NCBI GenBank assembly: GCA_934444645.1
Contig: CAKSCV010000006.1
Location: 62,001-126,000 of the forward strand
Length of the DNA stretch: 64,000 nucleotides
From: an uncultured Eubacteriales bacterium
GTDB taxonomy: Bacteria > Bacillota > Clostridia > Oscillospirales > CAG-382
Reading direction: 5' to 3'
The position numbers and the translations under genes were made by a program. Positions 36,930 to 46,250 of this stretch are shown here, in pieces (within the stretch, counting starts at the first letter, position 1; the number at the start of each line of letters is the position of its first letter). A model generated the notes under the pieces. It worked only from the letters and a program-made list of their open reading frames with translations, had not been told where the DNA came from and ran no database searches.

Positions 36930-38177
36930 ATGCACCGCTTCAAGAAAAAATCAGCCCTATGCGCAATAACGGCCGCCGCTGCGGTAGGGTTATCCTGGCT
37001 GTCCTTTTGTGCGCAAGCACTTCATTTTTCCGATGTTGCACCATCGGCATGGTACTATGAGGACGTAAATTATGTTGTCACGCAGCAGTTGATGAATGGA
37101 ACGGGAGGGAACACATTTTCGCCGGATTTGACCACCACACGCGCCATGATAACAACCGTTTTATGGCGATTGGAAAACCAACCGTTTTCAGAAAGCAAAC
37201 TTTCTTTTGAAGACGTAAAACCAGATTCGTATTATGCGCAAGCTGTCGCTTGGGCTTATAAAAACGAATTGATCAACGGATACAGTGACAAGTTTTTTGC
37301 ACCAAACGATTCCGTAACGCGCGAACAACTTGCCACCATGCTTTTTCGCTACGCAAGCTTTAAAAAGCAAGATGTATCACAGCGAAACTCTCTTGAAAAC
37401 TATACGGATAAAGACGAAATCAGCAATTACGCCGTAGAAGCTCTAAAATGGGCAAATGCAGCAGGTCTTATCACCGGTATGTCATCGGAGGTCCTTGCTC
37501 CGAAAGATACCGCTAAAAGATGTCAGGTTGCAGCAATATTAAAACGATTTCACAGCACTTTTTTGTCAACCGATGAAAATGATTCCGCACCTGCGCAGAC
37601 AAAATCCGAGGAACACGCAAAATCGGGCACCGACAATGCCGACGCTGAAGCGAATAATGAGAAAAACACCGAAAACAGCGGAGCTTCGGGAAAACCTAAA
37701 CCATCAACGGTGAAAGAAACGACGGGCACCGGCGCTTCTGCGTCGCAGGAATCGGAAACCGACCAAAAGCCGACTGTTTTTGCAGAGACTCTTTCCGGAC
37801 AGAGCGGCGATATCGTGGAAATGCATATACAGATCAAACACAATCCCGGTGTTTTAGGCATGATGTTTTCGATCATTTTTGACGATACGGTGTTCAAATT
37901 GGAAAGTGCCGAAAACGGAGCAGCTGTTGACGGTGTTTTGGAATTAACAACCTCCAAAACATTAGAAAGCGGTGCAAAATTCGTTTGGGATGGGTTGGAA
38001 ATTGCGCCGGAGCAAATTAAGGACGGAGATATACTGATTCTTCGTTTTCAAATATTACCGGACGCACAAGCCAAGGAATACCCGATACAAATTTACTGCG
38101 AAAGCGGCGATGTTGTAAACAACGATTTGGAAAGTATCGAAATTACAATCGAAAACGGAGGGATTACGGTTAAGTAA
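36930..38177 (+). CDS. SLH-cohesin surface anchoring protein
   Basis: 415 residues. A signal peptide (1-30) precedes three SLH repeats (about 31-205; FSDVAPSAWYYEDV, FSPDLTTTRAM, FAPNDSVTREQ). A linker rich in S/T/E/K follows (about 215-285). The C-terminal domain (about 288-415) has the cohesin pattern: NPGVLGMMFSIIFDDTVFKL, then FVWDGLE, then SGDVVNNDLESIEITIENG. SLH plus cohesin is the architecture of proteins that tether dockerin-bearing partners to the cell wall, as with the OlpA-type anchors of Clostridium thermocellum. GAGGGATGGGAG precedes ATG. It is the first gene of a three-gene operon with no rightward promoter in this orientation. It is more A+T-rich than neighbouring regions. Confidence 0.85.
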   Translation: MHRFKKKSALCAITAAAAVGLSWLSFCAQALHFSDVAPSAWYYEDVNYVVTQQLMNGTGGNTFSPDLTTTRAMITTVLWRLENQPFSESKLSFEDVKPDSYYAQAVAWAYKNELINGYSDKFFAPNDSVTREQLATMLFRYASFKKQDVSQRNSLENYTDKDEISNYAVEALKWANAAGLITGMSSEVLAPKDTAKRCQVAAILKRFHSTFLSTDENDSAPAQTKSEEHAKSGTDNADAEANNEKNTENSGASGKPKPSTVKETTGTGASASQESETDQKPTVFAETLSGQSGDIVEMHIQIKHNPGVLGMMFSIIFDDTVFKLESAENGAAVDGVLELTTSKTLESGAKFVWDGLEIAPEQIKDGDILILRFQILPDAQAKEYPIQIYCESGDVVNNDLESIEITIENGGITVK

Positions 38178-38233
38178 AGATTCCGAAAAAATGAAATGGA
38201 AAAGATTTCGAAACAAAATGATGAGGTGAAAAA

Positions 38234-39385
38234 ATGGAAAAACACTTGAAACGAACCGCGTTTTTTCTGATGCTGCTCTGCACGCTTGGGTGTGTGTGCT
38301 TTGCGACGCCGCTCATTGCGGTCGGCACGGCAGAAATCACGGGACAAACCGCAAAAGTTCCGATTGAATTGTCAGGAAATACTGGGATATGCGGCGCGAT
38401 CCTGTCGGTTCAGTATGACTCTGAATTGCAGTTGGTTGAAGTAAAAAAAGGTGAAGCTTTGGACACTTTGACATTGACGAAACCCGGTAAGTTGTCCGCT
38501 AATCCGATAAATCTCGGTTGGGACGGTGTAGAAGAGGACTCTTCAAATGGAATTATCATCTATCTTACGTTTGTTTTGCCGGAGCATACAGGAAATTTTG
38601 AAATCATGCTATCATACAAAGACGGCGATATTGTAAACGGAGATCTGAATCCTGTAAACATTCAACTTCAAAACGGAACAATTGCCGCTTTTTCAGATAA
38701 GCCGAATTCAAACCCTTCTGAGGACCCTACTGACCCGAATAAAACAGTTTTGATGATTGAAACGATGACAGCCACCCGGGGGAAAGCCATAAAAATGCCC
38801 ATACAACTTTCGGGAAACAAGGGTATTTGCGGTGCCTCTGTGCAAATTGCATATGATCCGGCTCTAGCTCTGACCGGCATTGAACAAGGCAGTGCTTTGA
38901 ATTCATTATCTATGACAAAACCAGGAAAGTTAACAACATCCCCCATCACCATTGGCTGGGACGGCTTGGATCAAGATACAACCAACGGAACAATTGCTTG
39001 GCTATGTTTTACCACACCGAACCAAGTCGGTACATATTCAGTTGATCTTTCGTATGACGGGGGAAATATTGTAGATGGCGATTTACAGCCAGTTGAAGTA
39101 ACAACCGTTTCCGGTCAAATTGTTGTTCAAGAAGAAGATATAACAAATGTAACCGTCGTTATCGGAAACAGAAGCTCCATTTTACAAGGAAATCCTGTCG
39201 GCAATTCTCAAGTTTACGTTGCTTATTATTCCGCAGCCGGGAAAATGCTTTCCGTAAAGATATTCCCTATAAGTGATGGCGGTATTTACGAATCCGCTGT
39301 TTCTGCCGCTAAAACAGCAAAAATCTTCTGGTTAGACGAAAACCTGCAGCCGGTATGTAAAGCAAAAACAATTTTTTTGAAATAA
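38234..39385 (+). CDS. Secreted double-cohesin protein
   Basis: 383 residues. After the signal peptide (1-27) come two tandem, similar cohesin-like domains (about 28-150 and 172-298). Each has the same order: NxGICGAxxxxxYD, then LTxTKPGKL with LGWDG or IGWDG, then LSYxxGxIVxGDL. A D/P/N-rich linker joins them. The last 85 residues form a small beta-rich domain without a recognised motif. There is no anchor or dockerin, so it could be a soluble adaptor. It lies 56 nt after the SLH-cohesin gene with GAGGTG ahead of ATG, and 29 nt before the cohesin-dockerin gene. Confidence 0.82.
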   Translation: MEKHLKRTAFFLMLLCTLGCVCFATPLIAVGTAEITGQTAKVPIELSGNTGICGAILSVQYDSELQLVEVKKGEALDTLTLTKPGKLSANPINLGWDGVEEDSSNGIIIYLTFVLPEHTGNFEIMLSYKDGDIVNGDLNPVNIQLQNGTIAAFSDKPNSNPSEDPTDPNKTVLMIETMTATRGKAIKMPIQLSGNKGICGASVQIAYDPALALTGIEQGSALNSLSMTKPGKLTTSPITIGWDGLDQDTTNGTIAWLCFTTPNQVGTYSVDLSYDGGNIVDGDLQPVEVTTVSGQIVVQEEDITNVTVVIGNRSSILQGNPVGNSQVYVAYYSAAGKMLSVKIFPISDGGIYESAVSAAKTAKIFWLDENLQPVCKAKTIFLK

Positions 39386-39414
39386 AGAAATAAAAAGAAA
39401 GAAGGAAGTAAAAC

Positions 39415-42400
39415 ATGAACCGCAAACGATTCACAGCACTGTTTTTGGCTTTTGCCATGCTACTGTCGACTTGTATGCCGATAGGAGTATTTGCAGAAAG
39501 TACAAAACCAACCATTACAGTACAGTCTGTAAAAGACCTTGCCGGAGCAACCGTAACAGTAAATGTTACGGTTACCAACAATCCCGGCATCTTAGGCGCA
39601 ACGCTGACTGTCGATTTTGATGATGCACTTTCGCTTGTCAGTGCATCATCCGGAGAAGCTTTTTCCACACTTACCATGACAAAGCCGGGTGATCTTCAGC
39701 CGCCATGCAATTTTGTATGGGATGGTCAGGAATTAAGTGATTCCGATATAAAAGACGGCATTATACTCTCGCTCGAATTCAAAATTCCGGAAAATGCGGA
39801 GCCGGATACATCCTATCCGATCACATTTTCTTATATAGACGGCGATATTCTGAATGCCGGTATGCAACCGATTGATGTTTCTATTGTTAATGGCGAAATC
39901 TCTGTCGTTGACTTCACTTACGGCGACTTGAACGATGATAACAAGGTGAATTTTACAGATGTCATCCTGCTGCGCCGCGAAATTGCCGGCAAATATGTTC
40001 AGACCATCAACAAAAAAGCCGCCGATGTAAACTGTGACAATCGTTTGAATACAGCAGACGTTATTTTGATGCGTCGCTTTATTGTTGGTGGATACGATAT
40101 CACATTCCCGCTTCTGCCGCTTTGCGTACACGATTTACTTAAGGTGGAAGCCCAAGCCCCTACCGGCACTGAAGATGGCAACATCGCATATTGGACCTGC
40201 CAAAAGTGCGGCAAGTATTTCGCAGATGCCAATGCAAGTAAGGAAATTTCACTTTTGGATACCGTCATAAAAGCAACCGGAAATGCCATTGAATATGATT
40301 TGAACAAAGGAAACACCGACATATATTTAGTGAATCAAAACATCGATAACCCCAATCCGGACTATTATTCTTCTGAAACCGGGTTGATCTTAAAAGATTT
40401 ATATGCCGACGGTTATCAATTTCTTGGCTGGTATACGGAACCTTTGGGCGGAACAAGAGTAACCGAGATTAAGGCTGGTGAAACCGGTAATAAAAAGCTC
40501 TATGCGCACTGGGAAAAAGCCGTATACAAAATCACCTTTGACTCTCCGGATGTTCCGTGGGCAGCACAGACATACACGGTTGATGAGGGCGCAACATTAA
40601 CCAATCCTTCGTGGTTTGGATATACGTTTGTTGGTTGGTCTAATGATGACGGTTTCCTTGTTACGGAAATTAAGCCGGGCACAACCGGCAACATTACTTT
40701 GCATGCGAACTGGACTTCCGACCGTAACAAGGCAGTAAGCTATAGCAATTACGGGAAACCGATTATTATCGAAGACAACAACAAGGGACAGTTTTTGTTT
40801 GTTTATAATATCGGACGAATCGAAAATGTGCCGCTTTCTGAAATTGAATACATCGGAAAAACGCAAACACTCAGCATAGATAAAGAGTACAAGGTAACCG
40901 ATTCAGTGACCGCGGAAGATGCAAAGACGATTGCTCAAACGGTTGCAAGAGCAACAACGGAATCTTCCGGTTGGACTTTGTCAAAAGACTGGGAACAAAT
41001 CTATGAAGCCGGAGAAGAATATGCTGACAAGCAAGTTAAGAGTGAAGAACGAACCGACTCGCAAGGAAATGTCGTTGGAGGCAAATATTTTGTCAGCAAC
41101 AGCAACAGCGGTTCCACTTATGTCAGCTCGGAATCGGGCGGTTCTTCTGCGGTATCTGCTAAGATCACAACAGCAAATTCTGTTGGCATTAACCAGTCCT
41201 ACGATAAGCAAACCAGTTCCGATACCTATGTCGCCAGCAAATTGGGCGTAACCAACACAACAGAGGCCAGTGCCGGTGTCAAATTCCCGGTAAAAGTGAT
41301 CGATGTCAGCGCCGGAATTAAAAATACGACGACTGTCAGTGCTGAAGTCGAAGCTAACCGTCGAGACACTGTCAACGAGGCATATCATGTAGACGGACAA
41401 AAGTCGAGCTTTATAGGAACGAATTTCGAACAAAACAACTCCTCCTATTTTAGCAACACGGTTAACAAATCCAATTCTTGGAACTCTAGCAACGGCTATG
41501 AACAAAGCAAGGAAACCAGCAATGAAACCTCAGTTACGGACGCAATCTCCAACGAAATTGCAAAAACAAACAAGTATAATTTGAGCAAAGCACTCTCGGA
41601 AGGCAGTACGGAAAACAATACTGTATCCTATACAAACAGTACAAATGATGAAGCTTCTGCCACAGTCAGATTTGTTTCTGATAAATCCCAGACTGAAACA
41701 AAACATATTACCTTCAATTCTGACAGACCTGGTTATTACCGCTTGGTCATGGCAGGTACGATCCATATATACGGCGTTGTGGGCTATGACGTTGCCACAA
41801 GTTCGTACTTTACCTATACGTTTAACGTACAGGATGATGCAACAAGAGAATATTTGGATTACTCCAAAGACAATTCATTATTTGACGACTGCGAAAACGG
41901 CGTAGTAGATTTTGAGATTCCGTATGAAGTTAACGAGTATATCACCGCAGTAACGGGTGATACAGTCGCGGCCGGTCTTGAAGTTCATAATAATGTGGTT
42001 ACTGATTTTGAAGCTCCGGACGATTTTGACGGTACAGTTGTTATTCCGCAATACTATTCGGTCAACAACTTGGATAAAACATATTCTGCCTACAAAACAA
42101 AATCGTTTGCAGCCACTACTTTTAAGGGAAACACGAGCATCAAAACGGTCGTACTTCCGATTTATGTAACTGAAATTCCGGACGGCGCATTTGAGGGCTG
42201 TACCAATTTGGAAAGTATTATTGCTTTTGGCGTTACACGAATCGGTGCAAATGCATTCAAGGGTTGTACGTCGTTAAAGGCATTTGCTATTGATAACAAA
42301 GTAACCGCTCTTGGCGAGAATGCCTTTGAAGGTGTGCCCGAAATAGACGTTATGGCAGCAAATGCAGCGGTAGCCGATGCAGCGATTCAATCCGGTGCTG

Positions 42401-44364
42401 AAAGAATAACGGTTAATCTGTCGCACCTGTCGGATGTTTATAGTGACAAGACCATTGTTGTCGATGAAAACACAGACTACTTTGGCTTAATCGGAAATGG
42501 TTCAACTTATTCCAATGTATCTGTTAAGTCAGACGCCGCAGAAACCTTTATCAGCAACATGACCTTTGCAAACAGCCATAAAACGCCGTTGGAGTTTAGT
42601 TCACCAAAAGTGACGCTTGCCAGAGTAACAGTTGAAAAAGCTCCCGGATTTGCACTGATTTTGAAAGCCGACACAACAGATGTAGGTTTGTTCGACACAA
42701 TCGAACTGAATTCGGATGCCGCAAATGTGGCTATCAGTAAAAACGTAAATCTGTCAAAAGCAAACACAGGTGCCTTTGGCAAATTAAAAGTAAACGGAAC
42801 CTATTTGATTTGCGGTGAAGTCGGAAATCAGAAAATGTTAGATGCTAACGAGCTTGTTTCAATCGAGAAAGATGCATATGAAACCTATTTGAAATCCTTT
42901 GTAATCACATTTGATGCAAATAAAGGTGAAGTATCTCAAACAACCAAAGTCGCCTCATTCAACGTAAAAATCGGCGAATTGCCCGTTCCTATACGTGCCG
43001 GTTACGGTTTTGTCGGTTGGTTTACGGAAAGAGACGGTGGCACACCGATCACAGCAGACACAGTTATCGAGTCTACAGCCAATATGACTTTGTATGCACA
43101 TTGGGAAGCAAATGCTTACACTTTATCTTACAACGCCAACGGCGGCTCCGGAGCACCCGATTCACAAACAAAGTATCATGATACAGATTTAACCATAAGC
43201 ACGGTTGTTCCTACGAAGATCGGTCATACCTTTACCGGATGGTTGGCTTCGGAAAACGGAAAAAACTATCAGCCCGGCGAGAACCTGTCGGAAAATCGTC
43301 CATTAACCCTTACGGCTCAATGGACGCCCAACAAGTACACAGTCTATTTTGACGGTAATGGAGGCAGCCTCTCTTATAGCTCCAAAACCGTAACGTATTC
43401 CAAAACATACGGCGATTTCCCATCTGTTTCACGTACCGGATTCACCTTTGCCGGATGGTATACCTCCGATGGCTATGCCGTCTCTTCCGGTTCGACGGTA
43501 TCCATTACAGCAAATCAAACATTAACTGCTCGTTGGAACGCAAATACATATACAGTTTATTTCAACGGTAATGGCGGCACTCCCTCTTATGGTTCCAAAA
43601 ACGTTGTCTTCACAGGCACATATGGTGATCTTCCGTCCGCATCGCGTACAGGATACAGCTTCACCGGATGGTATACTTCAGACGGAACACGCGTTTCTTC
43701 CGGAACACCGTATTCGACCGCAGGAGACGTGACCCTATATGCATATTGGTCAGCCAACAGCTACACCTATAACGTATATTACCGCTCCGTCAACGGAACC
43801 GACCTCGGCTCCACGACCGTAACTTCCACCTTCGGTTCAACAAAGACCGTATATCCGATTGATGTAGCTGGCTATACGAAACCGTCTGCCCAGAATGTGA
43901 CATGGGATTACGCCGGAGCAAAATCAGTGGTGCTTTCCTATTCTCCCATCCAAGTTAGCTTCACAACTGTGTCCGGTCAGCATTACTCTTCTCCTGTTAC
44001 AACGCATAAGGCAACCGCAGAATACCGAAACAGAACGGCAACTTCCGTGCAAATGAGAGTCACTTGGACAGATACAGTTGAATTAAACGGTTGGAACTAT
44101 AATTCACAAAGAATAACAGCCACAATTGGTTCGGTTAAGAGTTCTGAGGTAATTGTGGTTCCTTGGGGAGCTTGGGGTGAAAACAATAAAGGAGTAGCAA
44201 GTACACGTTCAAAAACGGCGTCAACCGAATGGGTAACTGTATCGGTGCAGCCTAATACGACCAGTGTCTCGGTCAGTGTTTACCACAGGCAAACCAATCA
44301 GCCCGGTACAACATTGGGTTCGGCATTTACCAAAAACTTCGATGCTGCTATTCCGAAGTATTGA
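39415..44364 (+). CDS. Large secreted cohesin-dockerin-LRR protein with B-repeats
   Basis: 1,649 residues. Signal peptide (1-27); cohesin (about 30-165); type I dockerin (about 168-226) with two calcium loops, DLNDDNKVNFTD and DVNCDNRLNTAD, each keeping D1, N3, D5 and D12. A small CxxC domain (WTCQKCGKYF, about 260) follows, then two B-repeats (about 300-440). A long S/T/N-rich segment (about 480-760) leads into GYYRLVMAGTIHIYGVVGYD. BspA-type LRR_5 repeats (about 900-985; IPDGAFEGCTNLESI) are followed by a beta-helix-like part, four or five further B-repeats (about 1165-1450; GWYTxxDG) and a C-terminal beta domain. The S/T-rich, alternating segment might insert into membranes as in beta-pore-forming toxins; that is a guess. 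It is the last gene of the switch-controlled operon, with GAAGGAAG before ATG. Confidence 0.83.
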   Translation: MNRKRFTALFLAFAMLLSTCMPIGVFAESTKPTITVQSVKDLAGATVTVNVTVTNNPGILGATLTVDFDDALSLVSASSGEAFSTLTMTKPGDLQPPCNFVWDGQELSDSDIKDGIILSLEFKIPENAEPDTSYPITFSYIDGDILNAGMQPIDVSIVNGEISVVDFTYGDLNDDNKVNFTDVILLRREIAGKYVQTINKKAADVNCDNRLNTADVILMRRFIVGGYDITFPLLPLCVHDLLKVEAQAPTGTEDGNIAYWTCQKCGKYFADANASKEISLLDTVIKATGNAIEYDLNKGNTDIYLVNQNIDNPNPDYYSSETGLILKDLYADGYQFLGWYTEPLGGTRVTEIKAGETGNKKLYAHWEKAVYKITFDSPDVPWAAQTYTVDEGATLTNPSWFGYTFVGWSNDDGFLVTEIKPGTTGNITLHANWTSDRNKAVSYSNYGKPIIIEDNNKGQFLFVYNIGRIENVPLSEIEYIGKTQTLSIDKEYKVTDSVTAEDAKTIAQTVARATTESSGWTLSKDWEQIYEAGEEYADKQVKSEERTDSQGNVVGGKYFVSNSNSGSTYVSSESGGSSAVSAKITTANSVGINQSYDKQTSSDTYVASKLGVTNTTEASAGVKFPVKVIDVSAGIKNTTTVSAEVEANRRDTVNEAYHVDGQKSSFIGTNFEQNNSSYFSNTVNKSNSWNSSNGYEQSKETSNETSVTDAISNEIAKTNKYNLSKALSEGSTENNTVSYTNSTNDEASATVRFVSDKSQTETKHITFNSDRPGYYRLVMAGTIHIYGVVGYDVATSSYFTYTFNVQDDATREYLDYSKDNSLFDDCENGVVDFEIPYEVNEYITAVTGDTVAAGLEVHNNVVTDFEAPDDFDGTVVIPQYYSVNNLDKTYSAYKTKSFAATTFKGNTSIKTVVLPIYVTEIPDGAFEGCTNLESIIAFGVTRIGANAFKGCTSLKAFAIDNKVTALGENAFEGVPEIDVMAANAAVADAAIQSGAERITVNLSHLSDVYSDKTIVVDENTDYFGLIGNGSTYSNVSVKSDAAETFISNMTFANSHKTPLEFSSPKVTLARVTVEKAPGFALILKADTTDVGLFDTIELNSDAANVAISKNVNLSKANTGAFGKLKVNGTYLICGEVGNQKMLDANELVSIEKDAYETYLKSFVITFDANKGEVSQTTKVASFNVKIGELPVPIRAGYGFVGWFTERDGGTPITADTVIESTANMTLYAHWEANAYTLSYNANGGSGAPDSQTKYHDTDLTISTVVPTKIGHTFTGWLASENGKNYQPGENLSENRPLTLTAQWTPNKYTVYFDGNGGSLSYSSKTVTYSKTYGDFPSVSRTGFTFAGWYTSDGYAVSSGSTVSITANQTLTARWNANTYTVYFNGNGGTPSYGSKNVVFTGTYGDLPSASRTGYSFTGWYTSDGTRVSSGTPYSTAGDVTLYAYWSANSYTYNVYYRSVNGTDLGSTTVTSTFGSTKTVYPIDVAGYTKPSAQNVTWDYAGAKSVVLSYSPIQVSFTTVSGQHYSSPVTTHKATAEYRNRTATSVQMRVTWTDTVELNGWNYNSQRITATIGSVKSSEVIVVPWGAWGENNKGVASTRSKTASTEWVTVSVQPNTTSVSVSVYHRQTNQPGTTLGSAFTKNFDAAIPKY

Positions 44365-44401
44365 TGAAATAAAACAGCAGGGCTGTTTTGCATAAGAATT
44401 G

Positions 44402-44449
44402 AAAACCTCCTATGGCTAATGCCTTCTCATTGCCATAGGAGGTTTTTTC
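44402..44449 (+). terminator. Terminator of the cohesin operon
   Basis: Strong stem AAAACCTCCTATGGC with its complement, followed by TTTTTTC. It closes the A+T-rich island on the right. Confidence 0.9.
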
Positions 44450-44502
44450 ATTATCAAATAAAACTGAAAAAGGGCAATAATCACAAAAAACTTCGGAACT
44501 TT

Positions 44503-44531
44503 TTGGCATCAAGATGCGTCTGATTTATAAA
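44503..44531 (+). promoter_or_regulatory. Promoter of the SLH-serpin gene
   Basis: -35 TTGGCA (44503-44508), 17-bp spacer, -10 TATAAA (44526-44531). The leader is about 20 nt with GAAAGGA before the ATG at 44557. The serpin thus has its own, non-invertible promoter. Confidence 0.6.
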
Positions 44532-44556
44532 TAATTCACGAAAGGACTCTGCCATC

Positions 44557-46230
44557 ATGAAAAAACACTTTCACGCACTCCTTTGGACGCTTCTCTTCTG
44601 CCTTCTTCTCTCGCTTTCGTCCTTTGCCGAAGACGCACCGCCTGTCGGGAAAGCATATTTGACCCGCGCCGAAGAACTGGGCTTACTCGAAAATTTTTCG
44701 ATTGACTCGCCCGAAAAGCCCATCACGCGCCGGGAATTCTGCGTGCTGACGGACAAGCTGTTAGCCTCGCTCGGCATAACGACCGGAAACCCCATGCGTG
44801 CACCGTTTGAGGACACCTTCGACCCGGCCGTCATGGGACTGTATGTCGCCGGCATCGTCAAAGGCACGTCCGAAACCACCTTTTCGCCCGACGATACGCT
44901 CATCCGCGCCGACGCCGCCTGCCTTACCGCACGCACAGCCGCTTTTTGCCACGTCGGCCTGCCCGAAAAGGCGGTAACCGTCCCGACGGAAGAAATTCCC
45001 GATTATGCCCAACACAACGTCGGCTTAGTCATGGCCTATGGGCTTTTTGTCGGCACAGGAAACGGCTTTGAGCCGTATGAACCGTATACCGTCGAACAAA
45101 GCGCGACCGTGCTTGTCCGCCTGTATGACCTTGTAAAAACGGCTCGGTCGGAGGCTTTTGAAGATAAATTGCTTTCACTTTTGCCGAAAGATAAAAACTT
45201 CATGATTTCGCCGCTGTCCTTGAAGGCCGCATTGGCACTGGCCGCCAACGGTGCTTCCGACAACACGCTGGATGAAATCCTAAACACGCTCGGTTATCCC
45301 GATCTGGTTTCGTTCAATGAAGCCATGCAGAAAGCCTTGAAAGCCAAGTCCGGCGAAACGCTGGTCTTCGAAACCGCCAACTCCCTTTGGCTCAACCGCG
45401 ACAACATGGCATTTTCGTTCCGCAAGGAATACACCGGCGCGATGTCCGATTTATTCGGCGCAACCGCATCCGAAACGGATGATAAGAACGCTGTGCGCGA
45501 GATTAACGCGTGGGCAAACGAAAAAACGCATGGGAAAATCGAAAAAATCATCGATGACAGCAATTTCGCCGCACTTCTTGCCAATGCTGTGTATTTTAAG
45601 GGAAATTGGCTTATTCCTTTTGAGGAGAGGTTCACACAAAATGACACTTTCACCGATATGAATGGAAATAAACAGCAAATTCCGTTTATGAGGCAAACAC
45701 ATTCCTTTAATTACAGTGAAAATGCTTCCTGTAAACTGTTAAAGTTTCCATATGAGTTGGACCTTGCAGAAGATGAATCCGAGTTGTTGGATATGTGCAT
45801 GATCATCGTGCTGCCGAATGAGAGCGTTTCGCTCGATTCAATTCGCCTGTCGGAGCAAATACGAAACGCCTCTTGGGAATCGAAACGAATCGCCGTAAAG
45901 CTTCCGACATTTCATATTGAAAGCTCCTTTGACCTGACGGATACGTTGCAATCACTCGGCATCAAAGAGGCATTTGACAAAGACAAAGCCGATTTTTCGC
46001 CCATGTTCGGCGCAAAATTTGCTTACCTTGATACCGTTTTGCAAAACACGTACATCAACGTCGATGAAACCGGCACCGAAGCCGCTGCTGTAACAGCAAT
46101 CGGTGTGAAAGCAACCTCGCTCCCGTCCGAACCGATCCCGTTTGTCGCCGACCATCCGTTTTATTTTGCAATTGTCGATGAGATAAACAACGAAATGCTG
46201 TTTGCCGGACAATTTGCCTATGCCGCATAA
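44557..46230 (+). CDS. SLH-anchored serpin (serine protease inhibitor)
   Basis: 557 residues. A signal peptide (1-24) precedes three SLH-like repeats (about 30-190; TTFSPDDTLIRADA). The serpin domain (about 195-557) shows NFMISPLSLKAALALAANGA, LANAVYFKGNWLIPF and the C-terminal DHPFYFAIVDE plus LFAGQF. The reactive-centre hinge is GTEAAAVTAIGVKATS (about 502-517): small residues at P12-P9 are typical of inhibitory serpins. Counting the Gly as P15 puts P1-P1' at Thr-Ser. Serpins are rare in bacteria but occur on cellulosomes and in gut Clostridia (for example the siropins of Eubacterium siraeum, which inhibit neutrophil elastase). Surface display suggests protection from host or competitor proteases. 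Confidence 0.9.
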   Translation: MKKHFHALLWTLLFCLLLSLSSFAEDAPPVGKAYLTRAEELGLLENFSIDSPEKPITRREFCVLTDKLLASLGITTGNPMRAPFEDTFDPAVMGLYVAGIVKGTSETTFSPDDTLIRADAACLTARTAAFCHVGLPEKAVTVPTEEIPDYAQHNVGLVMAYGLFVGTGNGFEPYEPYTVEQSATVLVRLYDLVKTARSEAFEDKLLSLLPKDKNFMISPLSLKAALALAANGASDNTLDEILNTLGYPDLVSFNEAMQKALKAKSGETLVFETANSLWLNRDNMAFSFRKEYTGAMSDLFGATASETDDKNAVREINAWANEKTHGKIEKIIDDSNFAALLANAVYFKGNWLIPFEERFTQNDTFTDMNGNKQQIPFMRQTHSFNYSENASCKLLKFPYELDLAEDESELLDMCMIIVLPNESVSLDSIRLSEQIRNASWESKRIAVKLPTFHIESSFDLTDTLQSLGIKEAFDKDKADFSPMFGAKFAYLDTVLQNTYINVDETGTEAAAVTAIGVKATSLPSEPIPFVADHPFYFAIVDEINNEMLFAGQFAYAA

Positions 46231-46250
46231 GGCAAAACGATAGAAATTGC

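Noticed and set aside
36930..44364. A classical cellulosome locus
   Set aside because: Cohesins, a dockerin and an SLH anchor are present, but there is no cellulase, xylanase or carbohydrate-binding scaffoldin.
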